From the NCBI GenBank assembly GCA_039033415.1, contig JBCCCR010000016.1, forward strand, positions 62,001 to 126,000: a stretch of DNA of 64,000 nucleotides. Direction: 5' to 3'. Below, piece after piece: positions 18,516 through 29,400 of the stretch. The translations under genes were made by a program, and so were the position numbers. The notes beneath the pieces are model-generated. The model did not search any database and had not been told where the DNA came from. It saw only the letters and a list, made by a program, of their open reading frames with translations. Every line of letters begins with the position of its first letter. Position 1 is the stretch's first letter. The stretch is from Pseudomonadota bacterium. GTDB lineage: Bacteria > Pseudomonadota > Gammaproteobacteria > Xanthomonadales > SZUA-38.

Positions 18516-19952
18516 ATGGAACGCACCACCGTGGTCCTGGTGACGCTGGTCGCCTACAAGATCCTGCTGCTGGGCATCGGACTGTGGGCGCAGCGTCGCA
18601 CCCGCAACACGGAAGACTATTTTCTCGGCGGCCAGCAGCTCGGCCCCTTTGTGGCTGCCATCAGCTATGCGGCGAGCTCCTCGTCAGCCTGGACTCTGCT
18701 CGGCGTCAGCGGGGCGGCGTTCAGCCTGGGGCTCGGGGCATTCTGGCTGCTGCCCGGCATTGTCGCAGCCCATATCGTCTGCTGGTTCTGGGTGGCGCCG
18801 AGGCTCCAGGCGCGCTCCGCCGGCGGTGCCGCGCTGACGCTGACCGACGTCCTCGCCGGCGATGCTCACGGGCCCTGGCGCGACGCGCTGGCGGTCAGCG
18901 CCTCGTTGATCGTGCTGTTTTGCTTTGTGTTTTACGTGGCGGCTCAGTTCCAGGGCGCCGGCAACACGTTTACCAGCAACTTCGACATGGATGGGAATCA
19001 CGCTCTCTGGCTGGGTGCAGCGATTGTTCTCATCTATACCCTGCTCGGCGGCTTCTGGGCCGTCAGCGTGACCGACGCACTGCAGGGCCTGCTGATGTGT
19101 ATCGCGGCGGTGCTGCTGCCGGTGGCGGCCGTGATGGCGGTCGGCGGACCGGCGACGCTGCTGGCGGCGCTGCCCGAGATGACGCCCGGGCTCGGCGGCG
19201 GGTTCGCCGCGACTGCCGCGGTCGGTTTTGCGGCAGGCATGATGCTGGTTGGACTCGGCACGTTTGGTCAGCCTCAGTTGCTCAATCGGTTTATGGCGTT
19301 GCGAGACGAAAAATCGCTGCGCCAGGCGCGCGTGATGTCGGTGGGCTGGTTTGTGGTGGTCCTGGTCGGGATGCTGGTTCTGGGCTGGTGCGGCAGGCTG
19401 CTTATGCCCGATGCACCCAATGGCGAAACCCTGTTTTTTGATCTCACCAACAGCCTGTTTCCGGTGCTGATCGGCGGGGTGATCACCGCAGCCGTCTTGT
19501 CAGCCATCATGTCCACCGCGGACAGCCAGCTGCTGGTCGCCGCCGCTGCGGTGGCTCACGACATGGGCCTGTCGCGGCGCTGGCCGAATCATTCGCTGCT
19601 CGTCTCGCGGCTGGTCATGGCGTTGCTGTGCGCCGGCGCTGCACTTCTCGCTTCCGCCCTGCCCGACTCCATTTTTTCCCGCGTCCTGTTCGCCTGGAAT
19701 GGGCTGGGCTCAGCCTTTGGCCCGCTGCTGATCATCATGCTGTCCGGGCGCACCGTCGCGCCACCCTGGGCACTGGCCAGCATGCTGACAGGCTTTGGCC
19801 TGACCGCGGTGATTTTTAGTCTGCCCAACACGCCGGGAGACATCGCCGAGCGCGTGGTGCCGTTTATTGCCGCTCTGGTGCTGGCGCTGATCGGCACGCG
19901 AAGCCGTCGCGCTGCCGTTGCCGCCGCTCCCGCTACGACCGTCAGGGGATAG
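18516..19952 (+). CDS. Sodium:solute symporter family transporter
   Basis: Integral membrane transporter of 478 aa with about 13 hydrophobic helices and SSS family signatures: EDYFLGGQQLGPF near the N terminus (Asn-Thr-Glu-Asp-Tyr), SYAASSSSAW in the first long helix, and AAVLSAIMSTADSQLLVAAAAV, the Na+-site helix (about residues 325-350). It is related to the PutP branch (proline and similar solutes), but the substrate cannot be fixed. The 2OG-Fe(II) oxygenase gene starts 2 nt after its stop, with a Shine-Dalgarno overlapping the stop, so uptake of a solute and its hydroxylation may be linked. Confidence 0.92.
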   Translation: MERTTVVLVTLVAYKILLLGIGLWAQRRTRNTEDYFLGGQQLGPFVAAISYAASSSSAWTLLGVSGAAFSLGLGAFWLLPGIVAAHIVCWFWVAPRLQARSAGGAALTLTDVLAGDAHGPWRDALAVSASLIVLFCFVFYVAAQFQGAGNTFTSNFDMDGNHALWLGAAIVLIYTLLGGFWAVSVTDALQGLLMCIAAVLLPVAAVMAVGGPATLLAALPEMTPGLGGGFAATAAVGFAAGMMLVGLGTFGQPQLLNRFMALRDEKSLRQARVMSVGWFVVVLVGMLVLGWCGRLLMPDAPNGETLFFDLTNSLFPVLIGGVITAAVLSAIMSTADSQLLVAAAAVAHDMGLSRRWPNHSLLVSRLVMALLCAGAALLASALPDSIFSRVLFAWNGLGSAFGPLLIIMLSGRTVAPPWALASMLTGFGLTAVIFSLPNTPGDIAERVVPFIAALVLALIGTRSRRAAVAAAPATTVRG

Positions 19953-19954
19953 TC

Positions 19955-20548
19955 TTGGAAACCCGAATTCTCGCCGATAAGCTGATTGTGGCCGAAGACG
20001 TCTTCGAGCCGCGCGAATACGACATGGTGGAAAAAGAGATTGCCAGCCTGCGGCAGTTCATCGAACCCACCTATCACGGCAGCGACGTCACGCTCTATCG
20101 CACGGTCCTCGACCAGCTCTACGGCGATCGGAAGCGGTCGTTTATTCTTCAGATCCTGCCGGAAAAGCTATACAGCCGGTCCGTGCTCGACCAGGCGGAC
20201 ACGATCCTGGACCTCTGCTACACCTTGGTGAACAAGCAGCACAAGTTCACCACGGCGCTCACGGAGATGCGCAGCGACACCGATTACCGGACCCACACCG
20301 ATACGGGTTCCGGCGTTGGCTGGACGCAGATTTTTATGTCATGGATCTGGTACTACAACCCACAACCCGAGCTGTTCACCCACGGTGATCTGATCGTCGA
20401 GGACCTGGATCTGACCATCACGCCGAAGGACAACCGGCTGGTGCTTCTACCGGCCTATCTCAATCATCGGATCACTCCGGCCGTCTACGCTGACGGCAGC
20501 GGGGACTACTACCGCACCACGCTGAACGGGTTTTTGACGATCGGCTGA
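19955..20548 (+). CDS. Small 2OG-Fe(II) oxygenase-like protein
   Basis: Protein of 197 aa with an iron-binding triad typical of 2-oxoglutarate dioxygenases: YRTHTDTGS (His and Asp), a distal His in LLPAYLNHRITPAV, and an Arg in YYRTTLNGFLTIG that could bind 2-oxoglutarate. The overall order resembles prolyl-hydroxylase-like proteins that act on amino acids or peptides. The TTG start is chosen because AGGGG precedes it at suitable spacing and the next Met is 24 residues in, inside a conserved-looking helix. It follows the symporter gene by 2 nt. Substrate is unknown. Confidence 0.7.
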   Translation: METRILADKLIVAEDVFEPREYDMVEKEIASLRQFIEPTYHGSDVTLYRTVLDQLYGDRKRSFILQILPEKLYSRSVLDQADTILDLCYTLVNKQHKFTTALTEMRSDTDYRTHTDTGSGVGWTQIFMSWIWYYNPQPELFTHGDLIVEDLDLTITPKDNRLVLLPAYLNHRITPAVYADGSGDYYRTTLNGFLTIG

Positions 20549-20560
20549 CAGACCGGGGTA

Positions 20561-21043
20561 CTAATCCCGGAAGTTTTTGAACTGGAGGGGCAGGCCGACG
20601 TCCGCTTCTTTCAGCAGCGCGATGACCGCCTGCAGGTCGTCGCGCTTCTTGCCCGTCACGCGAAGCTGGTCACCCTGGATCTGCGCCTGAACCTTCATCT
20701 TGGCATCTTTGATCTGCTTCACCATCTTCTTGGCGAGCGGCGTGTCGATCCCTTCCCGAACCGTCGCGTTCTGGGTGGCGGTCTTGGCCATGACCACCGG
20801 CTCCCCCGTTTCCAGGGCGGCAGTATCGATACCGCGCTTGGAAAGCTTGTTGTAGAGGATGTCCAGCATCTGCCCCAGCTGAAACTCTGCCTGAGCGGTG
20901 AGTTCGATGACCGTGTCCTTCAGTTCGAACTGCGCCCCACTGCCCTTGAAGTCAAAGCGGGTACCAACCTCTCGATTCGCCTGATCTACCGCATTGCTCA
21001 ATTCGTGATGATCGACTTCAGAAACAACGTCAAATGACGGCAT
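20561..21043 (-). CDS. yajQ: YajQ family cyclic di-GMP-binding protein
   Basis: Protein of 160 aa, the standard length, opening with MPSFDVVSEVDHHEL and containing TRFDFKGSGAQFEL and RVTGKKRDDLQAVIALL, all diagnostic of YajQ (formerly UPF0234). In Xanthomonas and Pseudomonas YajQ proteins bind c-di-GMP and interact with a transcription regulator to control virulence genes. It is cytoplasmic. It converges with the oxygenase gene 12 bp away and is divergent from tamA. With the HD-GYP-like protein it is the second c-di-GMP-related protein in the window. Confidence 0.96.
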   Translation of the reverse strand: MPSFDVVSEVDHHELSNAVDQANREVGTRFDFKGSGAQFELKDTVIELTAQAEFQLGQMLDILYNKLSKRGIDTAALETGEPVVMAKTATQNATVREGIDTPLAKKMVKQIKDAKMKVQAQIQGDQLRVTGKKRDDLQAVIALLKEADVGLPLQFKNFRD

Positions 21044-21175
21044 GGCGTGCTAATCTCTCTGGCTGACGGATGCTCAATTCTAGCAAAGAGCGCTGACCTG
21101 ATCGCCGCCGGCACCTTTTGTCGATTTCGTAGTCTGACCTCCTTCCATGTCCTTTTCCCCACACCGGAAGCTGCT

Positions 21176-22879
21176 GTGATCTCGCGGTTCTTCAAACCGC
21201 CCTCACTGCTGTCGATAGGGCTCTTGCTGATGATTGTTGGCACCGCCAGCGGTCTGGAGCTCAAGATCGAAGGAGGCAGCGACGCCCAGCACGAGGCGGT
21301 GCTGGCGACAACGCCCGCTCGGCGCATCCGCGACGCCGAAACGGATGAGTCGCTCGATTTCTGGCTGAGACGGCTAAGCACCGAAGGCGCGAAGGCGCTG
21401 CAACCGCTCGGGTACTACAACGCTCAGATCAGCGGGGCGCCGGAAGGCACCGCGGTCCGGGTCCAGGTTGAACCCGGAGAGCCGGTCCGAGTCACGTCGG
21501 TGGCGATTCGCTTTCAGGATGCTGACGTGTCGCCGACGGTCACCTTCCCGCTGGCCGCCGGCGCGGTATTTGATCACCAGAGCTACGAAACGGGCAAGCA
21601 GGCGATTGCTGCCTGGCTTTTGGCTCAAGGTTATCTTGCCAGCGAGCTCATCACTCATGAGGTGCGGGTCCATCGCCAGCGACGAGCCGCAGAGATTGAG
21701 CTGACCTGGCGCCCGGGCCCGCGCTATCGTTTTGGGGAAGTCCGCTTTACAGACAGTCCGCTGGCGGACGCGTTTTTGCGCCGCTATCTCACCATCAGCC
21801 CGGGGGAATACTTCTCCGAGCGTCGGCTCCAGTCCATCAGCGAGGCCTTGCGCGGCAGCGGCTACTTTGCTGCCGTGGAGATTGTGCCGGGCGCACTGGA
21901 TCCACCAACCGAAACCGTGCCGCTGGAAATCCAGCTGACGCCGCGCAAGCAGTCCGCCTACCAGGCCGGGGTGATCTACGCGACCGATGCAGGGCCCGGT
22001 CTTGAGGCGGGCGTTGAGCGACGCTGGCTCAACGACCGGGGCTACCAGGGGCGCGTGCGGCTCGAGCTTGCGACCCGCCGGTCGCTGGCCGCAGCGCGGC
22101 TGGACATACCCTCGGCAGGAGATCTCGATCGGTCGTTAAGCCTCAGCCTCAACTACGTCGATGAGTCCACCGACAGCTCCGATCGTCAGACCGGCCAGCT
22201 GGCGGTTTCCCGACAGTCGAGGTGGGGCGCCTGGAACCGCGTCGACGCCCTCACCTACCTGCGGGAGAACTTCGAGATTGGTCAGCAGGAAGACACCGTG
22301 AGCTTTCTGCTCGGATCGCTGGAGCTGGCGCGGCAGGTCAGCGACGGCAGCCCCGTTCCCCGAGCCGGCTGGCGGGCAAGCCTGGAGACCCAGCTCGGCG
22401 CTGATGCGCTCGCCTCCGATACCAACCTCGCCCGCGTCGAAATGAACGCCAAGTCCATCTATGGCGTGGGTGAGCAATACCGACTGCTGCTGCGGGGCAA
22501 TCTGGGGGCACTGTGGTCGGATGATTTCAACCAGGTTCCTGCGTCGCTCAGGTTTTTTGCCGGTGGCGATCAGAGCGTGCGCAGCTTTGACTTCGAGGAG
22601 CTGGGTCCAACGGACGAGCTCGGCGAGCCCACCGGCGGCGAGTATCTGGCGGTGGCCAGCGTCGAGTTCGACGGCCCGCTGCCGGGCAACTTTCGCTGGG
22701 CGGCATTTGTCGATGCCGGTAACGCGTTTGGCGGCGGCGACGACGACATCGCCTACTCGGCGGGACTGGGTCTGCGCTGGCTGACCCCTATCGGTCCGCT
22801 GCGGCTGGACATCGCCAGCGCCCTGTCGGACTCGGACAGCAATTTCCGGATTCACTTCACCGCCGGGCCGGACCTGTGA
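21176..22879 (+). CDS. tamA: Autotransporter assembly outer-membrane protein TamA
   Basis: Omp85-superfamily protein (567 aa) with a signal peptide (SIGLLLMIVGTASG), three POTRA-like periplasmic domains (about 25-270) and a C-terminal beta barrel. The barrel has the Omp85 signature FFAGGDQSVRSFDFEELGP, and FVDAGNAF near the end. TamA works with TamB in inserting autotransporters and in lipid traffic to the outer membrane. The GTG at 21176 is chosen (GGAAG a few nt upstream) over an in-frame ATG at 21047, which would abut the yajQ start and bury the signal peptide. tamB overlaps its stop (GTGA). Confidence 0.93.
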   Translation: MISRFFKPPSLLSIGLLLMIVGTASGLELKIEGGSDAQHEAVLATTPARRIRDAETDESLDFWLRRLSTEGAKALQPLGYYNAQISGAPEGTAVRVQVEPGEPVRVTSVAIRFQDADVSPTVTFPLAAGAVFDHQSYETGKQAIAAWLLAQGYLASELITHEVRVHRQRRAAEIELTWRPGPRYRFGEVRFTDSPLADAFLRRYLTISPGEYFSERRLQSISEALRGSGYFAAVEIVPGALDPPTETVPLEIQLTPRKQSAYQAGVIYATDAGPGLEAGVERRWLNDRGYQGRVRLELATRRSLAAARLDIPSAGDLDRSLSLSLNYVDESTDSSDRQTGQLAVSRQSRWGAWNRVDALTYLRENFEIGQQEDTVSFLLGSLELARQVSDGSPVPRAGWRASLETQLGADALASDTNLARVEMNAKSIYGVGEQYRLLLRGNLGALWSDDFNQVPASLRFFAGGDQSVRSFDFEELGPTDELGEPTGGEYLAVASVEFDGPLPGNFRWAAFVDAGNAFGGGDDDIAYSAGLGLRWLTPIGPLRLDIASALSDSDSNFRIHFTAGPDL

Positions 22880-25800
22880 GTGACGCACCCGCGCAACCGT
22901 ACCGACCCAGAAGATGGCTAACGCGACTGTTGTGGGTTGCGGCTGTTTTGCTGCTTGTGCTGCTGCTTCTGGTGTTGACGCTCGTTTACACCCATCCCGG
23001 TCTTAGGCTCGCCGCGCGGGTGGCCAGCGGACTCGAGGGAGTCGAGCTCCGCTACGACACATTGGAGGGCTCGCTCGCCAGCCTGGATGCTACAAACCTT
23101 ACTGTGAGCACCAAGGACCTGCGCCTGCGGGCAAAAACGCTCACGCTACGCTGGTCGCCGGCCGAACTGATCGGCCCGCTGGTCAAGATCGAACGTCTGG
23201 CCGCCGACGGGCTGACGCTGACCCTGCCCAACTCGAACGACGATATCTCGACCAGCTCACCGCCGAGTCTAGCGCCACCGGAATATTTGCAGCTGCCCGT
23301 TGAGGTGATGATCGACGCGCTGGTCGTCACCAATCTCACCCTGGACTCGGGAGACTCAGCGCCCCTTCGAATCGACGAGCTGACAGTCAGCGCGAGGCTG
23401 ATGGACGATCAGTGGGAAATCTCGCGGGTAACCGTCTCCCAGCCCGATCAGCGACTGTCCGCAAGCGCCCGGCTCAAACCCAACTCGCCGTTTGATCACC
23501 GGCTTGCCGCCTCCGTGACGTCACCGGAGCTGGAGCTATCGTGGCAGAGCGAAGGGGATCTCAACGGCAGTGCCGGCTCGTTGCGCGGTCGGCAGGGCGA
23601 CCAGCCGATCGACCTGTCCACGGTACGCCTGGCGTTTTCCGACGCACGGTGGCGGCTCGAGGTTGGCGGTCAGGCCGGACCGATTGAACTACAGGGCACC
23701 GCGGCGCTCGATGCGCTCGAGCTTTTTGCGGCGGACGTCCAGGCGGTTTACGCCGACCCTGCCGGCGATCTTCAGGATCTTGAGGTCACGGTCAGCGCCA
23801 GCGGGCCTTTCGAGCAGCTGGGCGGCCGCCTGGAACTTCGGTCCAACGGGCTAAGGACTCTAGGCCCCATCGACGGCGAAACCCGCTTCAGTCTGCAGTC
23901 CTTCGAGCAACTGGTTTTCAGCGGTCTCCTTCTCGCGACGCCCGACGGTCGGGTCAGCGGAGGTGCGCAGCTCAGGCTGAGCGAGCTGCCGCAGGCAGAT
24001 TTCGATTTGCGGATCGATGACGTCAAGCTGGCCCGGGTGCACCCAGCACTCACCGGATTCATGGCGGGTACCGTACGGGCCCAAACCCGCGGCGAGGACG
24101 GCAAGCCGGCAAGCCGGCTCACGCTCGACCTGGCGAGCGAGGGAATCGACCCACCGCTGTCCATAAACGGAAATCTGATGCTGGCCGGCGCCACGCCGGC
24201 GTCCGGACAGCTGACCCTCGCTGCAGGTGCTGGAAACCAGCTTGAGCTGGATCTCCCCGCACCGGATCAGCTCAACCTGGACCTCAACTTTGAGAATCTG
24301 CAATCGCTCTGGCCGGATCTTGCGGGCAGGATGACCGCAACGCTGGTGGTCAATCCTGCGGCACTCATCGAGCTGGCCAACGATCCAACGCAGCTCGCCG
24401 GGGCTGACGCCTGGCCGCCCCTGACCGGCAGGATCGACGGCCGAGCAATGGCCCTGGGCGAATACCGGCTCGGCGAGGTGAAGCTGGCGCTGACCGAGAC
24501 CGGCCCGACGCTGGACGTCACTGACCTGACCGCACCGCAGGCAAAGTTTCGCCGCGCCATGCTGACTATCGAGGGAAGCCCCGCATCGCATCGAACGACG
24601 CTCGACGCCGACAGTCCGTTGCTCAACGCGCGGCTGGGAAGCAACGGGAGCTGGGCCGCCGACGCTTATCGCTTTGTCGTGGACGAGCTGATGTTCGAAG
24701 CGGAAGACCTGCCGGCGCTCCGCGTCACCGAGTCCTGGCGGGGCAGCGTTTCCGCTGACGCGCAGCAGCTCGAACCGGGATGTCTTAGCGGCACAGGCAT
24801 GCAGCTTTGCCTGGCGGCCAGCAACAACCTGGAAAGCCGGTCTGCGGAGCTGGAGCTGTCGCTGGACGCTGACGCGATCAGCGCGAGCAGCTGGCGGCGC
24901 TGGTGGCCGACGGCGCCGGCGGGGCTCACGCTGACCGAGCCGGTAACCCTCACCGCCGGGTTGGCGCAAGATGTGAAAGCGACAGCAGGTCAGAACACCG
25001 AAACGGACCGGATCAACGTCAGCGCCAAGCTGGGCGGTATCGAACTGCCGGCGCCGCAAACCCTCGAATCAGGCCCGAATCCCCAGCCGCTGCGGCCACT
25101 GCGTGATCTGGAGGTGTCGCTGATCGGCAACTCCCGAAGCGCGGATCTCAAGCTCTCCGCGGGCTTGGCCGACGGCTCGCTCGCGGCGACCGGGGTGGTC
25201 ACCGACCTTTTTGCTATGCCATCCATCGATGCCAGCGTGGGCCTGGAGACAGACAGTCTCGATCTCCTGTCCTCGTTGCTCCCCGACGTCGATCTGGACG
25301 GGGGGCCGCTGACGCTCGACTTGACGGTGCGTGGACCTGCGCAGCAAGCCGCCGTGACGGGAACCGCCAGCGTCCGCCAGGTCACCGCAGCCGTGCCGAG
25401 GCTCAACATCTCACCACTGCTGGACTTTGATGTTCGCCTGCCCGCCGCCGGTCAGGGTACGTTTGAGGGCACCGTTCAGTCGGGTGAGGGACAGGGATCA
25501 TTGCGCGGGAGCGCCGAGATTGACGAGGCGCTGCAGCTCGCGGTGGATCTGGACGGTGACAGGCTGCTGATCGCCGACAGCGACACGCTCAGCCTGGTCG
25601 CCAGCCCAGACCTCTCGCTTCGCATGGACGGTGCCGTCACCCGCGTCACCGGCGAAGTGACAATCGATAAGGGCATGGTCGCGCTGACCACCGGCTCCAG
25701 CAGCGTGCAGGCCAGTCCAGACGTGGTGATTGTCGACGCGGAGACGAATGAGCCATCCCGGCCGCAGTCGGCCAGCGAGCTGGATGTGCGGGTGAGATTC

Positions 25801-26466
25801 GATGAGCCCGTCCCGGTGACGGGCTACGGGTTGCGCGGTGAGATCAGCGGTAGCCTGCGGGTACGGCAGAAGCCCAAGGGCCCCATGCTCGGCAACGGCG
25901 AGCTGCAGCTGACCGGCAGCTACGGCGCTTTTGGCCAGCGGCTCATCATTGAGCGCGGCACGCTGAACTATGTCGAGACGCCGCTCAACGATCCGACACT
26001 CGATTTTTTCGCCTATCGCCAGGTGGGTGACACCAAGGTGGGTATCCAGGTCAGCGGCCGGGCCTCCAGCCTGAGCGCGCGGCTCCAGTCGGACCCACCA
26101 ATAAACGAAGCGGACCAGCTGGCGATGCTGGTACTCGGGGAACGGAGCAACGGCCTGAATCAAAGCCAGTCAGACCAGCTGGCGAGCGCCGCGCTGGGCC
26201 TTGCGTTGGCGCAAGGCAATAAGCGACTTGGGGCGCTGGGTGACGAGGGCGCTCTACCGCAGGTGAGCCTGACGCAGGAGCTGGGCGGGCTGGCGGTGGC
26301 GGTCGGCAAACAGATCTCGCCCAAGCTCTATGTGGGCTACACCGTCGACCTGCTGGAGCCGATTCAGCTCATCCGCCTGCGTTATCGGATCTCCGACCTT
26401 TGGACCGCCGAGTCGGAGCTCGGTCAGGAGAGTCGGGTGGCGTTCCGATACCGTGTGGAGCGCTAA
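22876..26466 (+). CDS. tamB: Translocation and assembly module protein TamB
   Basis: Very long inner-membrane-anchored periplasmic protein (1196 aa). One N-terminal membrane helix (about 16-36) is followed by a long repetitive beta region, the bridge-like AsmA/TamB fold thought to carry lipids across the periplasm. The C-terminal DUF490/TamB domain is recognised from LTGSYGAFGQRLIIERGTLN, INEADQLAMLVLGE and the closing LRYRISDLWTAESE. The GTG start overlaps the tamA stop, so the pair is coupled. Length is close to E. coli TamB (1259 aa). Confidence 0.95.
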   Translation: MSDAPAQPYRPRRWLTRLLWVAAVLLLVLLLLVLTLVYTHPGLRLAARVASGLEGVELRYDTLEGSLASLDATNLTVSTKDLRLRAKTLTLRWSPAELIGPLVKIERLAADGLTLTLPNSNDDISTSSPPSLAPPEYLQLPVEVMIDALVVTNLTLDSGDSAPLRIDELTVSARLMDDQWEISRVTVSQPDQRLSASARLKPNSPFDHRLAASVTSPELELSWQSEGDLNGSAGSLRGRQGDQPIDLSTVRLAFSDARWRLEVGGQAGPIELQGTAALDALELFAADVQAVYADPAGDLQDLEVTVSASGPFEQLGGRLELRSNGLRTLGPIDGETRFSLQSFEQLVFSGLLLATPDGRVSGGAQLRLSELPQADFDLRIDDVKLARVHPALTGFMAGTVRAQTRGEDGKPASRLTLDLASEGIDPPLSINGNLMLAGATPASGQLTLAAGAGNQLELDLPAPDQLNLDLNFENLQSLWPDLAGRMTATLVVNPAALIELANDPTQLAGADAWPPLTGRIDGRAMALGEYRLGEVKLALTETGPTLDVTDLTAPQAKFRRAMLTIEGSPASHRTTLDADSPLLNARLGSNGSWAADAYRFVVDELMFEAEDLPALRVTESWRGSVSADAQQLEPGCLSGTGMQLCLAASNNLESRSAELELSLDADAISASSWRRWWPTAPAGLTLTEPVTLTAGLAQDVKATAGQNTETDRINVSAKLGGIELPAPQTLESGPNPQPLRPLRDLEVSLIGNSRSADLKLSAGLADGSLAATGVVTDLFAMPSIDASVGLETDSLDLLSSLLPDVDLDGGPLTLDLTVRGPAQQAAVTGTASVRQVTAAVPRLNISPLLDFDVRLPAAGQGTFEGTVQSGEGQGSLRGSAEIDEALQLAVDLDGDRLLIADSDTLSLVASPDLSLRMDGAVTRVTGEVTIDKGMVALTTGSSSVQASPDVVIVDAETNEPSRPQSASELDVRVRFDEPVPVTGYGLRGEISGSLRVRQKPKGPMLGNGELQLTGSYGAFGQRLIIERGTLNYVETPLNDPTLDFFAYRQVGDTKVGIQVSGRASSLSARLQSDPPINEADQLAMLVLGERSNGLNQSQSDQLASAALGLALAQGNKRLGALGDEGALPQVSLTQELGGLAVAVGKQISPKLYVGYTVDLLEPIQLIRLRYRISDLWTAESELGQESRVAFRYRVER

Positions 26467-26495
26467 GCCCCACCAAACTGTGGATCCTGCCCTGG

Positions 26496-29400
26496 CTACA
26501 TGCTGCGTCGGTATTGACCGCCGACCGTAAACAGCTCGTCGGTGATCTGCCCCAGCGAACAGCACCGAACGGCATCCATCAGCTTCGCAAACACGTTTTC
26601 CCCGTCGATCACCGCCTGACGAACCGCGGCCAGAGCCGCGTCGCTGTCCGCCTGATGCCGGTCCTGGAAGTCCTTCAGCCGCTCAATCTGCCGCTGCTTT
26701 TCATCTTCGGTGGAGCGGGCGAGCTCGATTAGCGGGTTTTCCTCCGGCGTCTCCGGCTCAAAGGTATTAACCCCAATGATCGGCAGGCTGCCGTCATGCT
26801 TCTTGTGCTCATAGAGCAACGACTCCTCCTGGATGCGACCACGCTGGTAGCCGGTCTCCATGGCGCCGAGCACCCCACCCCGATCGCTGATCCGCTCGAA
26901 CTCCTGGAGCACCGCCTCCTCCACGAGGTCGGTCAGCTCGTCGATAATGAACGCCCCCTGATTGGGGTTTTCGTTTTTTGCGAGCCCAAACTCCCGATTG
27001 ATAATGAGCTGGATGGCCAGCGCTCGCCGGACCGACGACTCGGTCGGGGTGGTGATCGCTTCATCAAACGCGTTGGTGTGCAGACTGTTGCAGTTGTCAT
27101 AGATCGCAATCAGCGCCTGGAGCGTGGTGCGGATATCGTTGAAGTTCATCTCCTGCGCGTGCAGCGACCGCCCGGAGGTTTGGATGTGGTACTTCAGCTT
27201 CTGGCTCCGCGCGTTGGCGCCGTACTTATCGCGCAGCGTCACCGCCCAGATCCGCCGGGCAACACGACCCATAACGGTGTACTCCGGGTCCATGCCGTTG
27301 GAGAAGAAAAACGAGAGGTTGGCCGCAAAGTCGTCGATGTGCATGCCCCGCGCCAGGTACGCCTCGACAAACGTAAAGCCGTTCGACAGGGTAAGCGCCA
27401 GCTGCGTGATCGGGTTCGCTCCAGCTTCCGCGATGTGATAACCGGAGATCGACACCGAGTAGAAGTTCCGCACCTGGTGATCGATAAAGTACTGCTGAAT
27501 ATCACCCATCATCCGAAGGCTGAACTCGGTAGAGAAGATGCAGGTGTTCTGTCCCTGATCCTCTTTCAGGATGTCGGCCTGTACCGTGCCGCGGACCGCG
27601 GTCAGCGCACGGCTGCGCAGCTCGGCCGCTTCGTCCTCGCCTGGCGCGCGGCCTTGCTCCGCCACAAAGCGATCCAGCTGCTGATCGATGGCGGTGTTCA
27701 GGAACATGGCCAGAATCGTCGGCGCGGGCCCGTTGATGGTCATCGACACCGAGGTGGTGGGATCGCACAGGTCGAACCCATCAAACAGCGCTTTCATATC
27801 GTCGAGCGTGGCGATGGACACACCGGCATTGCCGATCTTCCCGTAGATGTCTGGCCGCGTGGCCGGGTCACAGCCGTACAGCGTGACCGAATCAAACGCG
27901 GTGGACAGGCGCTTGGCGGCAGCGTGCTCTGAGAGCCGCTTGAAGCGCCGGTTGGTGCGGAACGGATCGCCTTCCCCGGCAAACATCCGGGCCGGGTCCT
28001 CACCCTCTCGCTTAAACGGAAATACGCCGGCGGTGAACGGAAAGTGGCCCGGCAGATTCTCGCGCAGCAGAAACTTCAGGATCTCGCCATGGTCTTCAAA
28101 GGCGGGGACGCTGACCCGCGGAATTCGTGAGCCGGACAGGCTGGTGGTCGTCAGCCTCGTCGCTTTCTCCCCTTCGCCCAGCTGATCCTGTCGGTAGCTG
28201 TCGCGGGTTTGGGGCCAGGCTTCCAGCAACGCCTTGGCCTCGCGGTTAAGCGCGACGTCTTTTTCTTTTTCCAGCGCAACGAGCTCAGACGCGGTACTCG
28301 AGTCGCCCAGCATACGGCGGGCTTCCGCCAGATGCTGCCGCTCGCGGGCGAGGCGTGCCTGCGCGTCGCTGCCGGCGAGATAGGATCGCACCGTGTCAGC
28401 AATTTCCGCCAGGTAGCGCTGGCGGTTCGGCGGCACGATGATGGTTTTTTCCGACGACACGCGGACGCCGGCCGGCGGCAGTGCGGACGGGAAGTCGACA
28501 AAGTTCTTCTCTCGCAGCACGGTCAGCAGCTGCTGGTAAGCGGCGGTTACGCCGTCGTCGTTGAAGCGCGAGGCGATCGACCCGAACACCGGCATGGTGT
28601 CGGGCGCCTGGCTGAAGGCTTCCCGGTTTCGCTGGACCTGCTTGCAGACGTCCCGCCAGGCGTCGTCCGCGCCCTTGCGGTCAAACTTGTTGATCACCAC
28701 CACGTCGGCGTAGTCGAGCATGTCGATCTTTTCCAGCTGGCTCTGCGCGCCAAACTCCGGGGTCATGACATAGAGCGACGCGTCGACATAGGGCACGATG
28801 CCGGCATCACCCTGGCCGATGCCCGGGGTTTCCACCAGCACGAGGTCAAAGCCACCCAGGCGGGTGAGCGCAATCACTTGCCGGAGGCACTCCGGCACCT
28901 CACCGGCCGCGCCGCGGGTCGCCAGCGAGCGCATGAAGATCTTGGGGTGATAAATCGCGTTCATGCGAATTCGGTCGCCGAGCAGCGCGCCACCGGTTTT
29001 GCGGCGCGTTGGGTCGATCGCGAGTACCGCCACCTTGACCGACTCTCGGCCGTCGAGCCGGATTCGGCGGATGAGTTCGTCGGTGAGCGAAGACTTGCCG
29101 GCGCCGCCGGTGCCGGTGATACCCAGCACCGGAACCTGTCCGCCAACAGCCTGCTGTCGCTCGAGCAGGGCATGGTCGGCGGCCGTCAGAAGTCCACGCT
29201 CCGCTTTGCTGATCGCGCGGGCCAGCGTAACCGGATCGGCGAGATCAAGCTCGGCGAGCGGGCCCGCGGCGGGCGCGTCGGCAACCCGGCGACAGGTATC
29301 CAGCATGTCGTCGATCATCCCCTGCAGCCCGAGCTGTTGACCGGTGTGGGGTGAGTAGATGCGGGTGACGCCGTACGCCTCCAGCTCCTGGATTTCGTCA

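Noticed and set aside
23860-25059. 399-codon open frame on the minus strand
   Set aside because: Antisense to tamB, low-complexity Arg/Gln-rich translation, no signal or motif.
26796-29354. Two long plus-strand open frames (378 and 381 codons)
   Set aside because: Both are antisense to the clearly coding icmF gene.
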